From: UBA11574 sp964591175
GTDB lineage: Bacteria; Desulfobacterota; Desulfobacteria; Desulfobacterales; UBA11574
Assembly: GCA_964591175.1 (NCBI GenBank)
Contig: CAZQAF010000009.1
Span: 1-64,000 of the forward strand
Reading direction: 5' to 3'
Length of the DNA stretch: 64,000 nucleotides
Shown here: positions 9,097 through 16,503 of the stretch, piece after piece
Layout: each line of letters begins with the position of its first letter
Numbering within the stretch: the stretch's first letter is position 1
Notes under the pieces: model-generated
Told to the model about the DNA's origin: nothing
Databases searched by the model: none
Seen by the model: the letters and a program-made list of their open reading frames with translations, nothing else
Translations under genes and position numbers: made by a program

Positions 9097-9546
9097 ATGG
9101 AAAATATGGAACAAGAATATTGTATGTTTTTGGAAAAGAAGCTGGTGCAGTTTAAGCAGTATCAGTCTTTCACGGAAAAGATGAGGCATGTCATGTGTAA
9201 CAGAGAAAAAAACAAGGAGATCTCAGGATTGATTTCAAGAAGACAGACCTGCATCGGTGCTATAGAAAAGATCAATGCATCCATGGAGAAGATCGTCAAA
9301 AAAGGTTCAGCCGGTTTTTCAGGTATTCAAAAAAAATACAAGAGCCTTATTGATGGTTATATGTCCAGTATAAAAGATATCATGATGCAAATCGATCTTA
9401 TGGACAGGGAATTGGTGGCGATCAGTGCCGAGCAGCGTGACGGTATCAAAACAGAGCTTCTTAAAATACGAAATACGCGACAGGCTGCTAAGGGATATAA
9501 ATCAAACATGAGATATCCTGCCAGATTCTTGGATACCAGGAGGTAG
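9097..9546 (+). CDS. FliT-like small helical protein
   Basis: 149 residues, almost entirely helical and charged, with no signal peptide. I do not see a clear family motif. Its position directly after fliS and its size suggest a FliT-like export chaperone for FliD, which is positional inference. The middle reads SRRQTCIGAIEKINASMEKIV and the C-terminus is basic (YPARFLDTRR). A weak AGGT ribosome site precedes the ATG. It is likely co-transcribed with fliD-fliS. Confidence 0.55.
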   Translation: MENMEQEYCMFLEKKLVQFKQYQSFTEKMRHVMCNREKNKEISGLISRRQTCIGAIEKINASMEKIVKKGSAGFSGIQKKYKSLIDGYMSSIKDIMMQIDLMDRELVAISAEQRDGIKTELLKIRNTRQAAKGYKSNMRYPARFLDTRR

Positions 9547-9570
9547 ACATAAGCGCTTAGACTATTTTTC

Positions 9571-9597
9571 TAAAGTGTTTGATATAAGAACCGATAC
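9571..9597 (+). promoter_or_regulatory. Sigma-28 promoter of flaG
   Basis: TAAA (9571-9574), 15-nt spacer, ACCGATAC (9590-9597). It matches the sigma-28 consensus except at the outer bases of the -10 element. The only plus-strand gene it can serve is flaG at 9769, about 170 bp downstream, with repeat B in between. Confidence 0.7.
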
Positions 9598-9601
9598 ATT
9601 A

Positions 9602-9752
9602 TCTAGTGTTCATCCATAAATGGTCTTTTTGCCCAATCGCTGTGTTATGCTCAAAAAATAATCCTCGGAATATTACACATATGCCTGTGGTTATTTTTTT
9701 CGCATGCCTTGATCTTGAACAAAAATCCTCATTTATGGATGGACACTATCTA
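9602..9752. repeat. Palindromic dispersed repeat B
   Basis: The ends are complementary: TAGTGTTCATCCATAAAT (about 9604-9621) and ATTTATGGATGGACACTA (9731-9748), with one mismatch. The left arm, CATCCATAAATGGTCTTTTT, recurs with changes at 16066-16085 (TATCCATAAACGGTCTTTTT). No ORF of its own. It starts a few bases past a sigma-28 -10 box and ends at the flaG ribosome site. Confidence 0.75.
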
Positions 9753-9768
9753 AGGAGGTGGGATTATT

Positions 9769-10119
9769 ATGTCGGTTGAGCCAATCATCGAGTCTGGAAA
9801 GTCGATGCCCTTGTCGTCTCAGGAAAAGGTTCCTGCCGGTCAGGGCACGGTTCAAAAAAATAATGACGGTCAGAAACCGGTTCAAGTGCCAAATTTGACT
9901 GAAGTGTCTAAAATGGCATCGGATATCCAGAAAAATTTGAATATCATTCATGATGTTCGTCTCAAATTTTCGGTTCATAAAGATACCGGCCGCATTGTTA
10001 TCACCGTTACGGATGAAACCACCGGCAAGGTGATCAGAGAAATTCCTCCAGCAGAGCTCGTTGAATTTTCATCTAAATTTGACGAGGTCGTCGGTAAGCT
10101 ATTTAACCGGAAGGGCTAA
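9769..10119 (+). CDS. flaG: FlaG family protein
   Basis: 116 residues. The C-terminal half is the FlaG domain: VRLKFSVHKDTGRIVITVTD, then ETTGKVIREIPPAELV and a final helix. The N-terminal half is polar and low complexity. FlaG proteins influence filament length and are usually found beside fliC/fliD, as here. The ATG follows AAGGAGGTG, a near-ideal ribosome site, 8 bp upstream. Family assignment is secure, its exact biochemical job less so. Confidence 0.9.
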   Translation: MSVEPIIESGKSMPLSSQEKVPAGQGTVQKNNDGQKPVQVPNLTEVSKMASDIQKNLNIIHDVRLKFSVHKDTGRIVITVTDETTGKVIREIPPAELVEFSSKFDEVVGKLFNRKG

Positions 10120-10150
10120 AATTTGAACCTTTGGAACTGTTGCCTCAAAA

Positions 10151-10819
10151 ATGCCTGAAACGACAAATCAGCAGATAAACATCCTGATTGTGGATGATGA
10201 GACATCGGTAGCGGATATCCTCAAGGATTGCGTGTCCGACACAGGGAGATCTGTCGATGCTTGTTACAACGGTCTGGATGGTATCGAGTATATACAAAAC
10301 AATCACTATGACCTAATTATTGTTGATCTGGTGATGCCAAAAGTCGGTGGTTTGGATGTATTGAAATATGCTAAAAAAGAAAACCCGGATGTCCTTGTTA
10401 TTATTATTACCGGTTACGCATCATTAGAAACTGCTATAACGGCCGTGAAAGAAGGGGCTTATGATTATATCAGAAAACCATGTAAGCTTGAAGAGATAAG
10501 GATTGTAGTGGATAATGCCATCGAGAAAATAAGACTCTACAGAGAAAACAAAAAACTGCTGAAACAAATTCAGGATACTTACAGCGAATTGATGGTTTTA
10601 AAGCAGGAGAAAAAGACAGAAAAAAAAATATCCAGCATCAACTTTTTCTCTTCAAACATGCCGGGACTCCATTATCTTTACAACAACAGTTCATCTCCAA
10701 ACAACACCGTAGACAAGCTGCAGGCCCTATCAATGCTCAAAGAAAATGGTAATCTGACTGAAAGTGAGTTCAAAAGTTTCAAACAAAAACTTCTTAAAAC
10801 GATAAATTCCGAAGAGTAA
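10151..10819 (+). CDS. Response regulator with SHOCT-like tail
   Basis: 222 residues. The receiver domain (about 10-130) has the acidic pair D15-D16, phospho-acceptor D59 (LIIVDLVMPK), the conserved Thr in ITGYAS and the Lys in YIRKP, so it should be phosphorylated. A coiled-coil linker follows. The C-terminus (about 190-220, KLQALSMLKENGNLTESEFKSFKQKLL) looks like a SHOCT motif. There is no DNA-binding or enzymatic output domain. The next gene starts 16 bp later and also begins with a receiver, so the two probably act together. No cognate kinase is visible nearby. Confidence 0.85.
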   Translation: MPETTNQQINILIVDDETSVADILKDCVSDTGRSVDACYNGLDGIEYIQNNHYDLIIVDLVMPKVGGLDVLKYAKKENPDVLVIIITGYASLETAITAVKEGAYDYIRKPCKLEEIRIVVDNAIEKIRLYRENKKLLKQIQDTYSELMVLKQEKKTEKKISSINFFSSNMPGLHYLYNNSSSPNNTVDKLQALSMLKENGNLTESEFKSFKQKLLKTINSEE

Positions 10820-10835
10820 ACAAACAGAACTGTCA

Positions 10836-12344
10836 ATGAATGAAAATTTAAGAATACTTGTTGTTGACGATGAAGAGTGTATCCTGGATATTTTTAAAAG
10901 CTATTTCGAGTTTGCCCCCGACTATACGCTCTTAACGGCAAGCGACGGTCTGGAAGCCCTTGAAATAATCAAGACCGATCAAATCAGCTGTTGTTTTACA
11001 GATCTTGCCATGCCCAAATTGGACGGCTTGGAACTCGCCAGAAGAATTTATCAATATGACAACACCATTCCAGTGGTTGTTATGACCGGTTATCCTTCCA
11101 TGGATGTTGCCATAGAAACCTTAAAAAACGGCGTCGTTGATTTCATCACAAAACCATTTAACATGGAGCAGATCCTTCCGACGATTTCAAAGGTAATTTC
11201 TGCAAGATCAACCTTTGTCGAAAATATATTACTAAAAGAAGAGATTGAAAAGAGCAAAAAACTTACGAAGATTAATAACGAGCTCACTAGAAAAATAAAA
11301 GAAATCGAAACCATAAATCTTATTCTTCAGGATCTGGATCAGGCAAAAAGCAGCCGGGATATTTTTAAGAAATTGGTTAACTTGTCAGGCAAAATCACCC
11401 AATGTGATGAAGCTCATTTCTGTTTTTTTACACAAGAGATGAAAAATTATGAGATCATCACATCTTTTTATAAAGATGACTGTATAAAGGCGGGAGATTC
11501 CGAAATCATTGAAAAGGAGATGCTTGGAAAGATTGCCGCGGACGGTATACCTTATCTTATAAAAAGAAAAAATGATGAAGGTAATATTATCGCTATCCCT
11601 CTGAAGATTCGGTCCAGAGTTTTTGGTATACTGGCATCAATCATTAACAGCACGAAAAAAGGTTTTAGTGAGAAAGATATCTATTTTTTAAATTTTCTAT
11701 TGGAAAAGGCCTCTTTTTCCATAGAAAATATGGCACTTTATGAAAATATTTACGAAAATCTATTCTCGACCCTTTATGCTTTTGTTGAAACAATCGAAGC
11801 GAGAGATCCATATACAAAGCAGCACTCGGCCAGTGTATCCGGATACGCCATGTCCATCGCAAGAGAAAATGGTTGTTCACAAGAGGAAATCGCAAAACTG
11901 GATATTTCCGGCAATCTGCATGATATCGGGAAAATCGGTATCCCGGACAGCATACTGTTGAAGCAGGGAAAGCTCAACGATGATGAATATGAGATTATAA
12001 AAAAACATCCGGTCATTGGAAGCAATATTATCGGACATCTGGGGATGTGGACAGATGAGCAGGATATTATAAGGCATCACCATGAAAGATTTGATGGAAA
12101 AGGATATCCGGACCGGCTGAAAGGCGAAGAAATTCCACTTCTTGCCCGAATTCTTTCCGTAGCGGATGTTTATGATGCACTGACTACCGATAGATCCTAC
12201 AGACAAAAAATGTCGAATAAAGTTGCTGCCGAGATGATTAAAGAAAATTCAGGAACTCAGTTTGATCCGGAAATTGTGGATATATTTTTTCATCTTTACA
12301 GCAAAGGTTTGCTGCCAGCTCAACATCCGCGATTGAGCGTATGA
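10836..12344 (+). CDS. REC-GAF-HD-GYP cyclic-di-GMP phosphodiesterase
   Basis: 502 residues. The receiver (1-125) has D11-D12 and D56 (CCFTDLAMPK). A coiled-coil and a GAF-like domain (about 170-300) follow, then an HD-GYP domain with H362-D363 (NLHDIGKIGIPD), HHHERFDGKGYP at 414-425 and ADVYDALTTDRSYR. All the metal ligands and GYP residues I can check are present, so it should hydrolyse c-di-GMP. It follows the SHOCT receiver gene and faces a GGDEF gene convergently (11-bp gap), so opposing c-di-GMP activities sit back to back within the flagellar cluster. The start lacks a strong ribosome site. Confidence 0.92.
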   Translation: MNENLRILVVDDEECILDIFKSYFEFAPDYTLLTASDGLEALEIIKTDQISCCFTDLAMPKLDGLELARRIYQYDNTIPVVVMTGYPSMDVAIETLKNGVVDFITKPFNMEQILPTISKVISARSTFVENILLKEEIEKSKKLTKINNELTRKIKEIETINLILQDLDQAKSSRDIFKKLVNLSGKITQCDEAHFCFFTQEMKNYEIITSFYKDDCIKAGDSEIIEKEMLGKIAADGIPYLIKRKNDEGNIIAIPLKIRSRVFGILASIINSTKKGFSEKDIYFLNFLLEKASFSIENMALYENIYENLFSTLYAFVETIEARDPYTKQHSASVSGYAMSIARENGCSQEEIAKLDISGNLHDIGKIGIPDSILLKQGKLNDDEYEIIKKHPVIGSNIIGHLGMWTDEQDIIRHHHERFDGKGYPDRLKGEEIPLLARILSVADVYDALTTDRSYRQKMSNKVAAEMIKENSGTQFDPEIVDIFFHLYSKGLLPAQHPRLSV

Positions 12345-12355
12345 TCAACCATCGA

Positions 12356-13810
12356 TTATACCATGGAATATTTAAGGTTTTGAGAATGCTTTGCGTGATA
12401 AAGTCTTACATCGGCCTTTGAGATTAAATCCTCTTCGGTTTCGTGATTTTTAAGCTCGCCTGCTGTGGAAATGCCACAGCTTATTGTTATGCTTAATTTT
12501 TTGGATTCCCATTCAAAAACGTGATTTCCAACATCGGACAATACCCTTTTTAATAGCATTTCGGCTTGTTTTATATCCGTATTCGGGAGAAGAATTACGA
12601 ATTCATCACCGCCATATCTGGATACGATATCTGACTGCCTTGTTGAACCTATCAAGCATTCTGAAAGTTCACGCAATACAACGTCGCCGGCCTGATGTCC
12701 GAAGGAATCATTGATCTTTTTGAAATTATCAACATCAATCATAATTAAAGAAAGCGGTTTGTGATATCTTGTTGCGCTATGAAATTCTTTTTGAATAAAT
12801 CCTTGAAAGCCTTTCCGGTTTAAAATGCCGGTAAGACCGTCTTTGACGGCCATTTCTTTGAGTTTATGATACTCCTGAGCATTTTTTAAAGACATGGCAA
12901 GAATATTCGATACGGTTGAAAGCAGTTCCATTTTCTCATCATTATATTCATCATTGTTTTTGGGTAGGATAGAAATCATGCCCAGCGGGTAGCCGGCAAG
13001 GCTTAACGGCAAGACAACCTGCTTGGCAAGTGAAATGGCCTCTGCCGACGATATTTTAATGTCGGATGAATATAGATGAACATCGCTGTCCTTTATTGAA
13101 ATACTTTCTCCTGAAATCGAAGAAAATGTTTGGATCATCTCTTCTTTCAGCCGATCGAGAATTTTTTTATTGATTTCTTTTTCAGATAGATGAAATGCCA
13201 GATTCCACTTGGAACCGATCCGGTAAAGCATACCAAACAACGCAGGGTTTAGCACATTTAGAAAACCTGTATTTAGGATCCTGGGAAGGATCATTCCCCA
13301 GTTGAGATCATATGCCGCTTCGGAAGTCAGCCGATTGATAAAATTCAGTTCTTGGTTCTTTTTTCTTAGATCTTCTTTTTCTTTTTCAATGCTTTCATTG
13401 ATATTTTTGAGGTCATTCATCATGCGAAATATTTCGATGAAGGATTTCCGGTTCTCTATCCCGCCCAAAATGGTCTCATAAAGACGTTTTGAAATATTGG
13501 ACCTGGAGATAAAACCATAAACACCTGTTTGAAGAATTTCGGAAATCTTTTCGGCTTTTTTGTCTTCTCCATAAAGAATAACACAGGCTTGGGATCTGTT
13601 TTCCTGAAGAAGATTTATCCAGTTGGAGGCATGATTTCCGACGTGGTCATAATCGACAAGGATGGCGCTAAACTCGTTGTCCAAGAGTATGTTTTCAACA
13701 CCCTCCAAAAGCGTTATGGTCATAACGTCGAAGCCCCTAGATTCAAGAATATGTTTAAAGAGATTTTTGTCCTTGGTTTGATTGCTTATGACCAGTATCT
13801 TTTCATTCAT
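12356..13810 (-). CDS. GGDEF diguanylate cyclase with degenerate receiver
   Basis: 484 residues on the minus strand. The N-terminus (1-120) has a receiver-like fold (ILVISNQ ... AILVDYD) but lacks the acidic pair and the usual KP motif, so it is probably not phosphorylated. A coiled coil and GAF-like region follow, then a GGDEF domain with intact GGDEF near residue 400 and an RQSD inhibitory site (RxxD) five residues before it, which suggests active and product-inhibited synthesis of c-di-GMP. The ATG at 13810 follows GAGGTG; an upstream GTG at 13846 lacks a ribosome site. It is the only gene on this strand within the flagellar block. Confidence 0.92.
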   Translation of the reverse strand: MNEKILVISNQTKDKNLFKHILESRGFDVMTITLLEGVENILLDNEFSAILVDYDHVGNHASNWINLLQENRSQACVILYGEDKKAEKISEILQTGVYGFISRSNISKRLYETILGGIENRKSFIEIFRMMNDLKNINESIEKEKEDLRKKNQELNFINRLTSEAAYDLNWGMILPRILNTGFLNVLNPALFGMLYRIGSKWNLAFHLSEKEINKKILDRLKEEMIQTFSSISGESISIKDSDVHLYSSDIKISSAEAISLAKQVVLPLSLAGYPLGMISILPKNNDEYNDEKMELLSTVSNILAMSLKNAQEYHKLKEMAVKDGLTGILNRKGFQGFIQKEFHSATRYHKPLSLIMIDVDNFKKINDSFGHQAGDVVLRELSECLIGSTRQSDIVSRYGGDEFVILLPNTDIKQAEMLLKRVLSDVGNHVFEWESKKLSITISCGISTAGELKNHETEEDLISKADVRLYHAKHSQNLKYSMV

Positions 13811-14097
13811 ACCGACACCTCGCCTATACTCAAAACTATAAAACACGCTTAAATGGTTGACTCCGAAGAAAATCAGGTTTATCAGGGCCGGCTTTCACCA
13901 AAGTCTCTTTCAAATAATCGCAAGGTCATCCAATGTCCTGGTTATTTTCACTATTCTTAAAAGAATAATGCAAAAACCGTACCAAACCTTGTTTGCGGGC
14001 ATTTATGGCAATTAACCAATTGATTTTGAAGAATATATACATTATAAATAGATAAAATAACTATCGGTTTCTTGGTTCGTTCTTTTAAGGAAATAAA

Positions 14098-14113
14098 TGT
14101 CAAGTTATTGACG
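14098..14113. promoter_or_regulatory. Candidate sigma-54 enhancer (activator dyad)
   Basis: TGTCA-AGTTAT-TGACG. The outer bases also mirror each other (AAATGTCA and TGACGCATTT). It lies about 150 bp upstream of the sigma-54 promoter at 14255. The same arrangement TGTCA-N6-TGACA occurs at 17960 and 34050, each upstream of a sigma-54 promoter. Confidence 0.55.
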
Positions 14114-14254
14114 CATTTGATGATCTTGAAGGCAAACGGAATATTTAACGTGTCGGCTATCAAACGGCAAGTTATCCGTCGGAGCTGTTCTCAGGCATTG
14201 TCATTTTCGTCCCGGATCGTGTAGATGTTGAACAGCATCAGGGATTGAAAGATA

Positions 14255-14271
14255 TGGTACGATAGTTGCAT
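14255..14271 (+). promoter_or_regulatory. Sigma-54 promoter of PilZ gene
   Basis: TGGTACGATAGTTGCAT matches TGGYACR-N4-TTGCW at every defined position, with GG and GC separated by 10 nt. The expected transcript start is near 14281, leaving a leader of about 47 nt before the ATG at 14328. Confidence 0.9.
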
Positions 14272-14327
14272 ATTTTTTTTAAAATTTTGTTTTGACTTTC
14301 TTCATTTTAGCGACAAGGGTGACGACT

Positions 14328-14900
14328 ATGCCTCAAGTTGAGAGACGATCTTATGTCAGAGGGAATTTTTCTTTTAAAATTAAATTTAAAACAATGACTT
14401 CAGATGAATATGAAGCGCTATTAAATTCCCGCGAGCCCCATTTTTCACAATTTCAAGAAGAACATGGTTTTACTGCCGTAGACAAGGTTGAAAATGTCGA
14501 TACATCAGTTGATGCTTCATTGATGAATTATATGGTAAAAATTGATGAAAAACTGGATCTCATTTTAGAGTTATTGATAAAGGATAATGAGCCAGAGGAT
14601 CTTTTTGAGCAAGGGATAGGGGTAAATATCAGCGGCTCTGGCATGAACATCATGGTGGATGAGCCTGTTGAAACCGGGCAGATCATCCATTCAAAAGTTT
14701 ATCTTTCAAGAATGCCGATTGTATTTTTGGATGTATTTGGGGAAGTTGTCCGTTCATCTGAAATAAGTGAATGCGATAAGAATGTCTATTCTTTGGGGAT
14801 AAGGTTCTTGGATCTCAGCGTGAATGACCAAGAAAAAATTATCGCGATGGTATTTAAAAGGCAAAGAGGTGATCTAAGAAAGAGAAAAAAAGGGTCCTGA
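14328..14900 (+). CDS. PilZ domain protein (c-di-GMP receptor candidate)
   Basis: 190 residues. It begins MPQVERRSYVRGNFSFKIKF, with an RRxxxR-type motif as in PilZ c-di-GMP binders. A later GVNISGSGMNIMV supplies the second motif ((D/N)xSxxG) at about 110-120. The C-terminal half resembles the PilZ barrel (SKVYLSRMPIVFLDVFGEVVRS ... YSLGIRFLDLSVNDQEKI). The ATG at 14328 is preceded by AAGGGTG; a TTG at 14292 has no ribosome site. It is preceded by a strong sigma-54 promoter, so it belongs to the flagellar regulon and could couple c-di-GMP to motility (inference). Confidence 0.82.
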   Translation: MPQVERRSYVRGNFSFKIKFKTMTSDEYEALLNSREPHFSQFQEEHGFTAVDKVENVDTSVDASLMNYMVKIDEKLDLILELLIKDNEPEDLFEQGIGVNISGSGMNIMVDEPVETGQIIHSKVYLSRMPIVFLDVFGEVVRSSEISECDKNVYSLGIRFLDLSVNDQEKIIAMVFKRQRGDLRKRKKGS

Positions 14901-14989
14901 TTTTGCATGTATTATTGCATAACGAGAAACGCTTTTATTCTGAACGAACAAATTGCCTGTTGCCAGGAAAATTTTTCCGTCCTGTTTTG

Positions 14990-15019
14990 TTGATTTTGTT
15001 GTATACCGATTGTTATAAT
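14990..15019 (+). promoter_or_regulatory. Possible sigma-70 promoter of cheY
   Basis: TTGATT (14990-14995), 18-nt spacer, TATAAT (15014-15019), 50 bp before the cheY start. A perfect -10 and a moderate -35; no sigma-54 or sigma-28 motif is seen here. Confidence 0.4.
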
Positions 15020-15068
15020 GCTTTCAAGATAAAGTGAAGATATCAATAATTGAAGGAGAAAATTAATT

Positions 15069-15446
15069 ATGGATTTAAATATGAAGGTTCTCATTGTCGA
15101 CGATTTTGCCACCATGAGAAGAATTGTTAGAAATATCTTAAAGCAGATCGGTTTTAAAAATATCATTGAGGCGGATGACGGAAAAAGCGCCCTTAAGGAG
15201 CTAAAAAAAGGAAAGGTCGACCTGATATTATGTGACTGGAATATGCCGGAGATGCCGGGAATAGAATTATTAAAAGCTGTGAGATCCGATGATGAATTAA
15301 AGGATATCCCTTTTATTATGGTGACGGCTGAAGCCCAGAAAGATAACATTGTCGAGGCGGTTAAGGCCGGTGTTAGCAATTATGTCGTTAAACCATTTAC
15401 TGCGGAAACAATCAGTGAAAAATTATCCAAAGTATTCGGGGGTTGA
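15069..15446 (+). CDS. cheY: Chemotaxis response regulator CheY
   Basis: 125 residues, a stand-alone receiver. The active site is complete: D11-D12, D56 (LILCDWNMP), T86 (MVTAEAQ), K108 (YVVKPF). The LCDWNMP and AGVSNYVVKPFT stretches are typical of true CheY. Phospho-CheY binds the FliM N-terminus; the FliM here has the matching LSQDEVDSLL peptide. No cheA, cheW or receptor gene is in the window, so the signal comes from elsewhere in the genome. The ATG follows GAAGGAGA. Confidence 0.95.
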   Translation: MDLNMKVLIVDDFATMRRIVRNILKQIGFKNIIEADDGKSALKELKKGKVDLILCDWNMPEMPGIELLKAVRSDDELKDIPFIMVTAEAQKDNIVEAVKAGVSNYVVKPFTAETISEKLSKVFGG

Positions 15447-15496
15447 GCCCGGACGTATTGTTTTATTTATGTTTTAACGCAATATTTATAATTTTC

Positions 15497-15524
15497 TAAA
15501 GGATTTGTTCGGCGATGCCGAATA
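15497..15524 (+). promoter_or_regulatory. Weak sigma-28-like site
   Basis: TAAA (15497-15500), 16-nt spacer, GCCGAATA. The spacer is one longer than usual and the -10 is imperfect. The sequence TTCGGC-GAT-GCCGAA also forms a small perfect hairpin, which could be the real reason for the match. It precedes the unknown gene at 15662. Confidence 0.3.
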
Positions 15525-15545
15525 TAAAAGGAAATAGGCGTTAAA

Positions 15546-15650
15546 AAATGGACAACCGCAAATGGACGCAAATGAACATCAATCAATATTATTATTTTAA
15601 TTTGTGTTTATTCGTGTTCATCCGTGGTTTCCTGTGCAAAAAATAAAGAA
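15546..15650. repeat. Dispersed repeat fragment
   Basis: Imperfect complementary arms: AAATGGACGCAAATGAACAT at the left and GTGTTCATCCGTGGTTTCC at the right, around an AT-rich centre. The wording ATTCGTGTTCATCCGTGGTT is typical of short intergenic repeats. No coding potential. It occupies the leader of the gene at 15662. Confidence 0.5.
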
Positions 15651-15661
15651 AGGGTCTAAAA

Positions 15662-16060
15662 ATGGATATCAAGAAAATAGACAGTTCATTCCAAGCTGCT
15701 TTATCATCCACTAAAAAAGCAGATTGCGATCATCAATTCAAGCAGATTTTTGATCAAAAGCTGGATGAAATAAATGGAACAGGAAACATTTCTCTTGTGG
15801 ATGATAAACGCAATGTGATGGAGCAAAGTGAAAAAATTCTAAATCTTTTGGATAGTTACTCCGGAGCCTTGGCCGATCCGACAAAATCTTTAAAGGATAT
15901 CAGGCCGTTAGTGGACAGCATTGAAAAAGAAGTCGGATCAATCGAATTTGTAAATAAAAATCAGATGCATGATGATAAAACCCTTGACAAAATTGTTAAG
16001 GATTTGGCTGTGACTGCAAAAGTGGCGATGTATAAGTTCCATCGCGGGGATTTTATATAG
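15662..16060 (+). CDS. Small hypothetical protein of the flagellar cluster
   Basis: 132 residues with no recognised domain, signal peptide or membrane segment. Predicted mostly helical, with charged heptad-like stretches (EQSEKILNLLDSYSGAL, DIRPLVDSIEKEVGSIE). A ribosome site GAAAGGG precedes the ATG. Size, helicity and context (between cheY and a flagellar regulator) would fit a small cytosolic chaperone or regulator, but no function can be assigned from sequence. Confidence 0.65.
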   Translation: MDIKKIDSSFQAALSSTKKADCDHQFKQIFDQKLDEINGTGNISLVDDKRNVMEQSEKILNLLDSYSGALADPTKSLKDIRPLVDSIEKEVGSIEFVNKNQMHDDKTLDKIVKDLAVTAKVAMYKFHRGDFI

Positions 16061-16503
16061 AGCCTATCCATAAACGGTCTTTTTGCTACATCTATGCGCG
16101 GCCTTGTGACATGGCTGCCTTCTCAAATGTTTACCCTGTTAGTTGTGCTGCCTATCGGACTGGCGCAACGCATGTTTCATCGGGCAACGCCTGTTTTTCA
16201 AAGATTAAGCGCAAAAAATCAAACTGTCAAAGTTCGGTCGCGAATATATTATAAAAATACTCAATGTATTCATGCGGTTAATCTCGCTAAAGCAGAAACC
16301 CTTCCTTGAGCCTGAATCCCCATAAGAGCGGGAATCCTTTTTCAAAAGTCTCTTTATGCACCTTTAATCTTTTTTCCCCTTGATTTGTTTTAAATATTAG
16401 CATATTAAACGAGATTAATCTTACAAACAAAAAACGCGCCTTCTATCGAGAATTTCCTCAAAGCATTATTTTTAAGGTTTGATTAAAATCAAGAGAACAG
16501 ATT
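16061..16503 (+). other. Intergenic region with partial repeat B
   Basis: No credible gene. A truncated relative of repeat B starts at 16063. A 71-codon frame across it (16094-16309) is repeat-derived and lacks a ribosome site. A possible sigma-70 promoter, TTGATT (16380-16385), N17, TATTAA (16403-16408), lies about 95 bp before the next gene. Confidence 0.5.

Larger units (their letters stand above)
13811..14327 (+). other. Intergenic region between DGC and PilZ genes
   Basis: No credible gene. It is AT-rich, holding the upstream side of the minus-strand GGDEF gene and, for the PilZ gene, a TGTCA-N6-TGACG dyad (14098-14113) and a sigma-54 promoter (14255-14271). A 68-codon minus-strand frame here has no ribosome site or recognisable product. 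Confidence 0.6.

Noticed and set aside
16094..16309. A 71-codon ORF after the small hypothetical gene
   Set aside because: It runs through a fragment of dispersed repeat B, has no ribosome site and no recognisable protein features.
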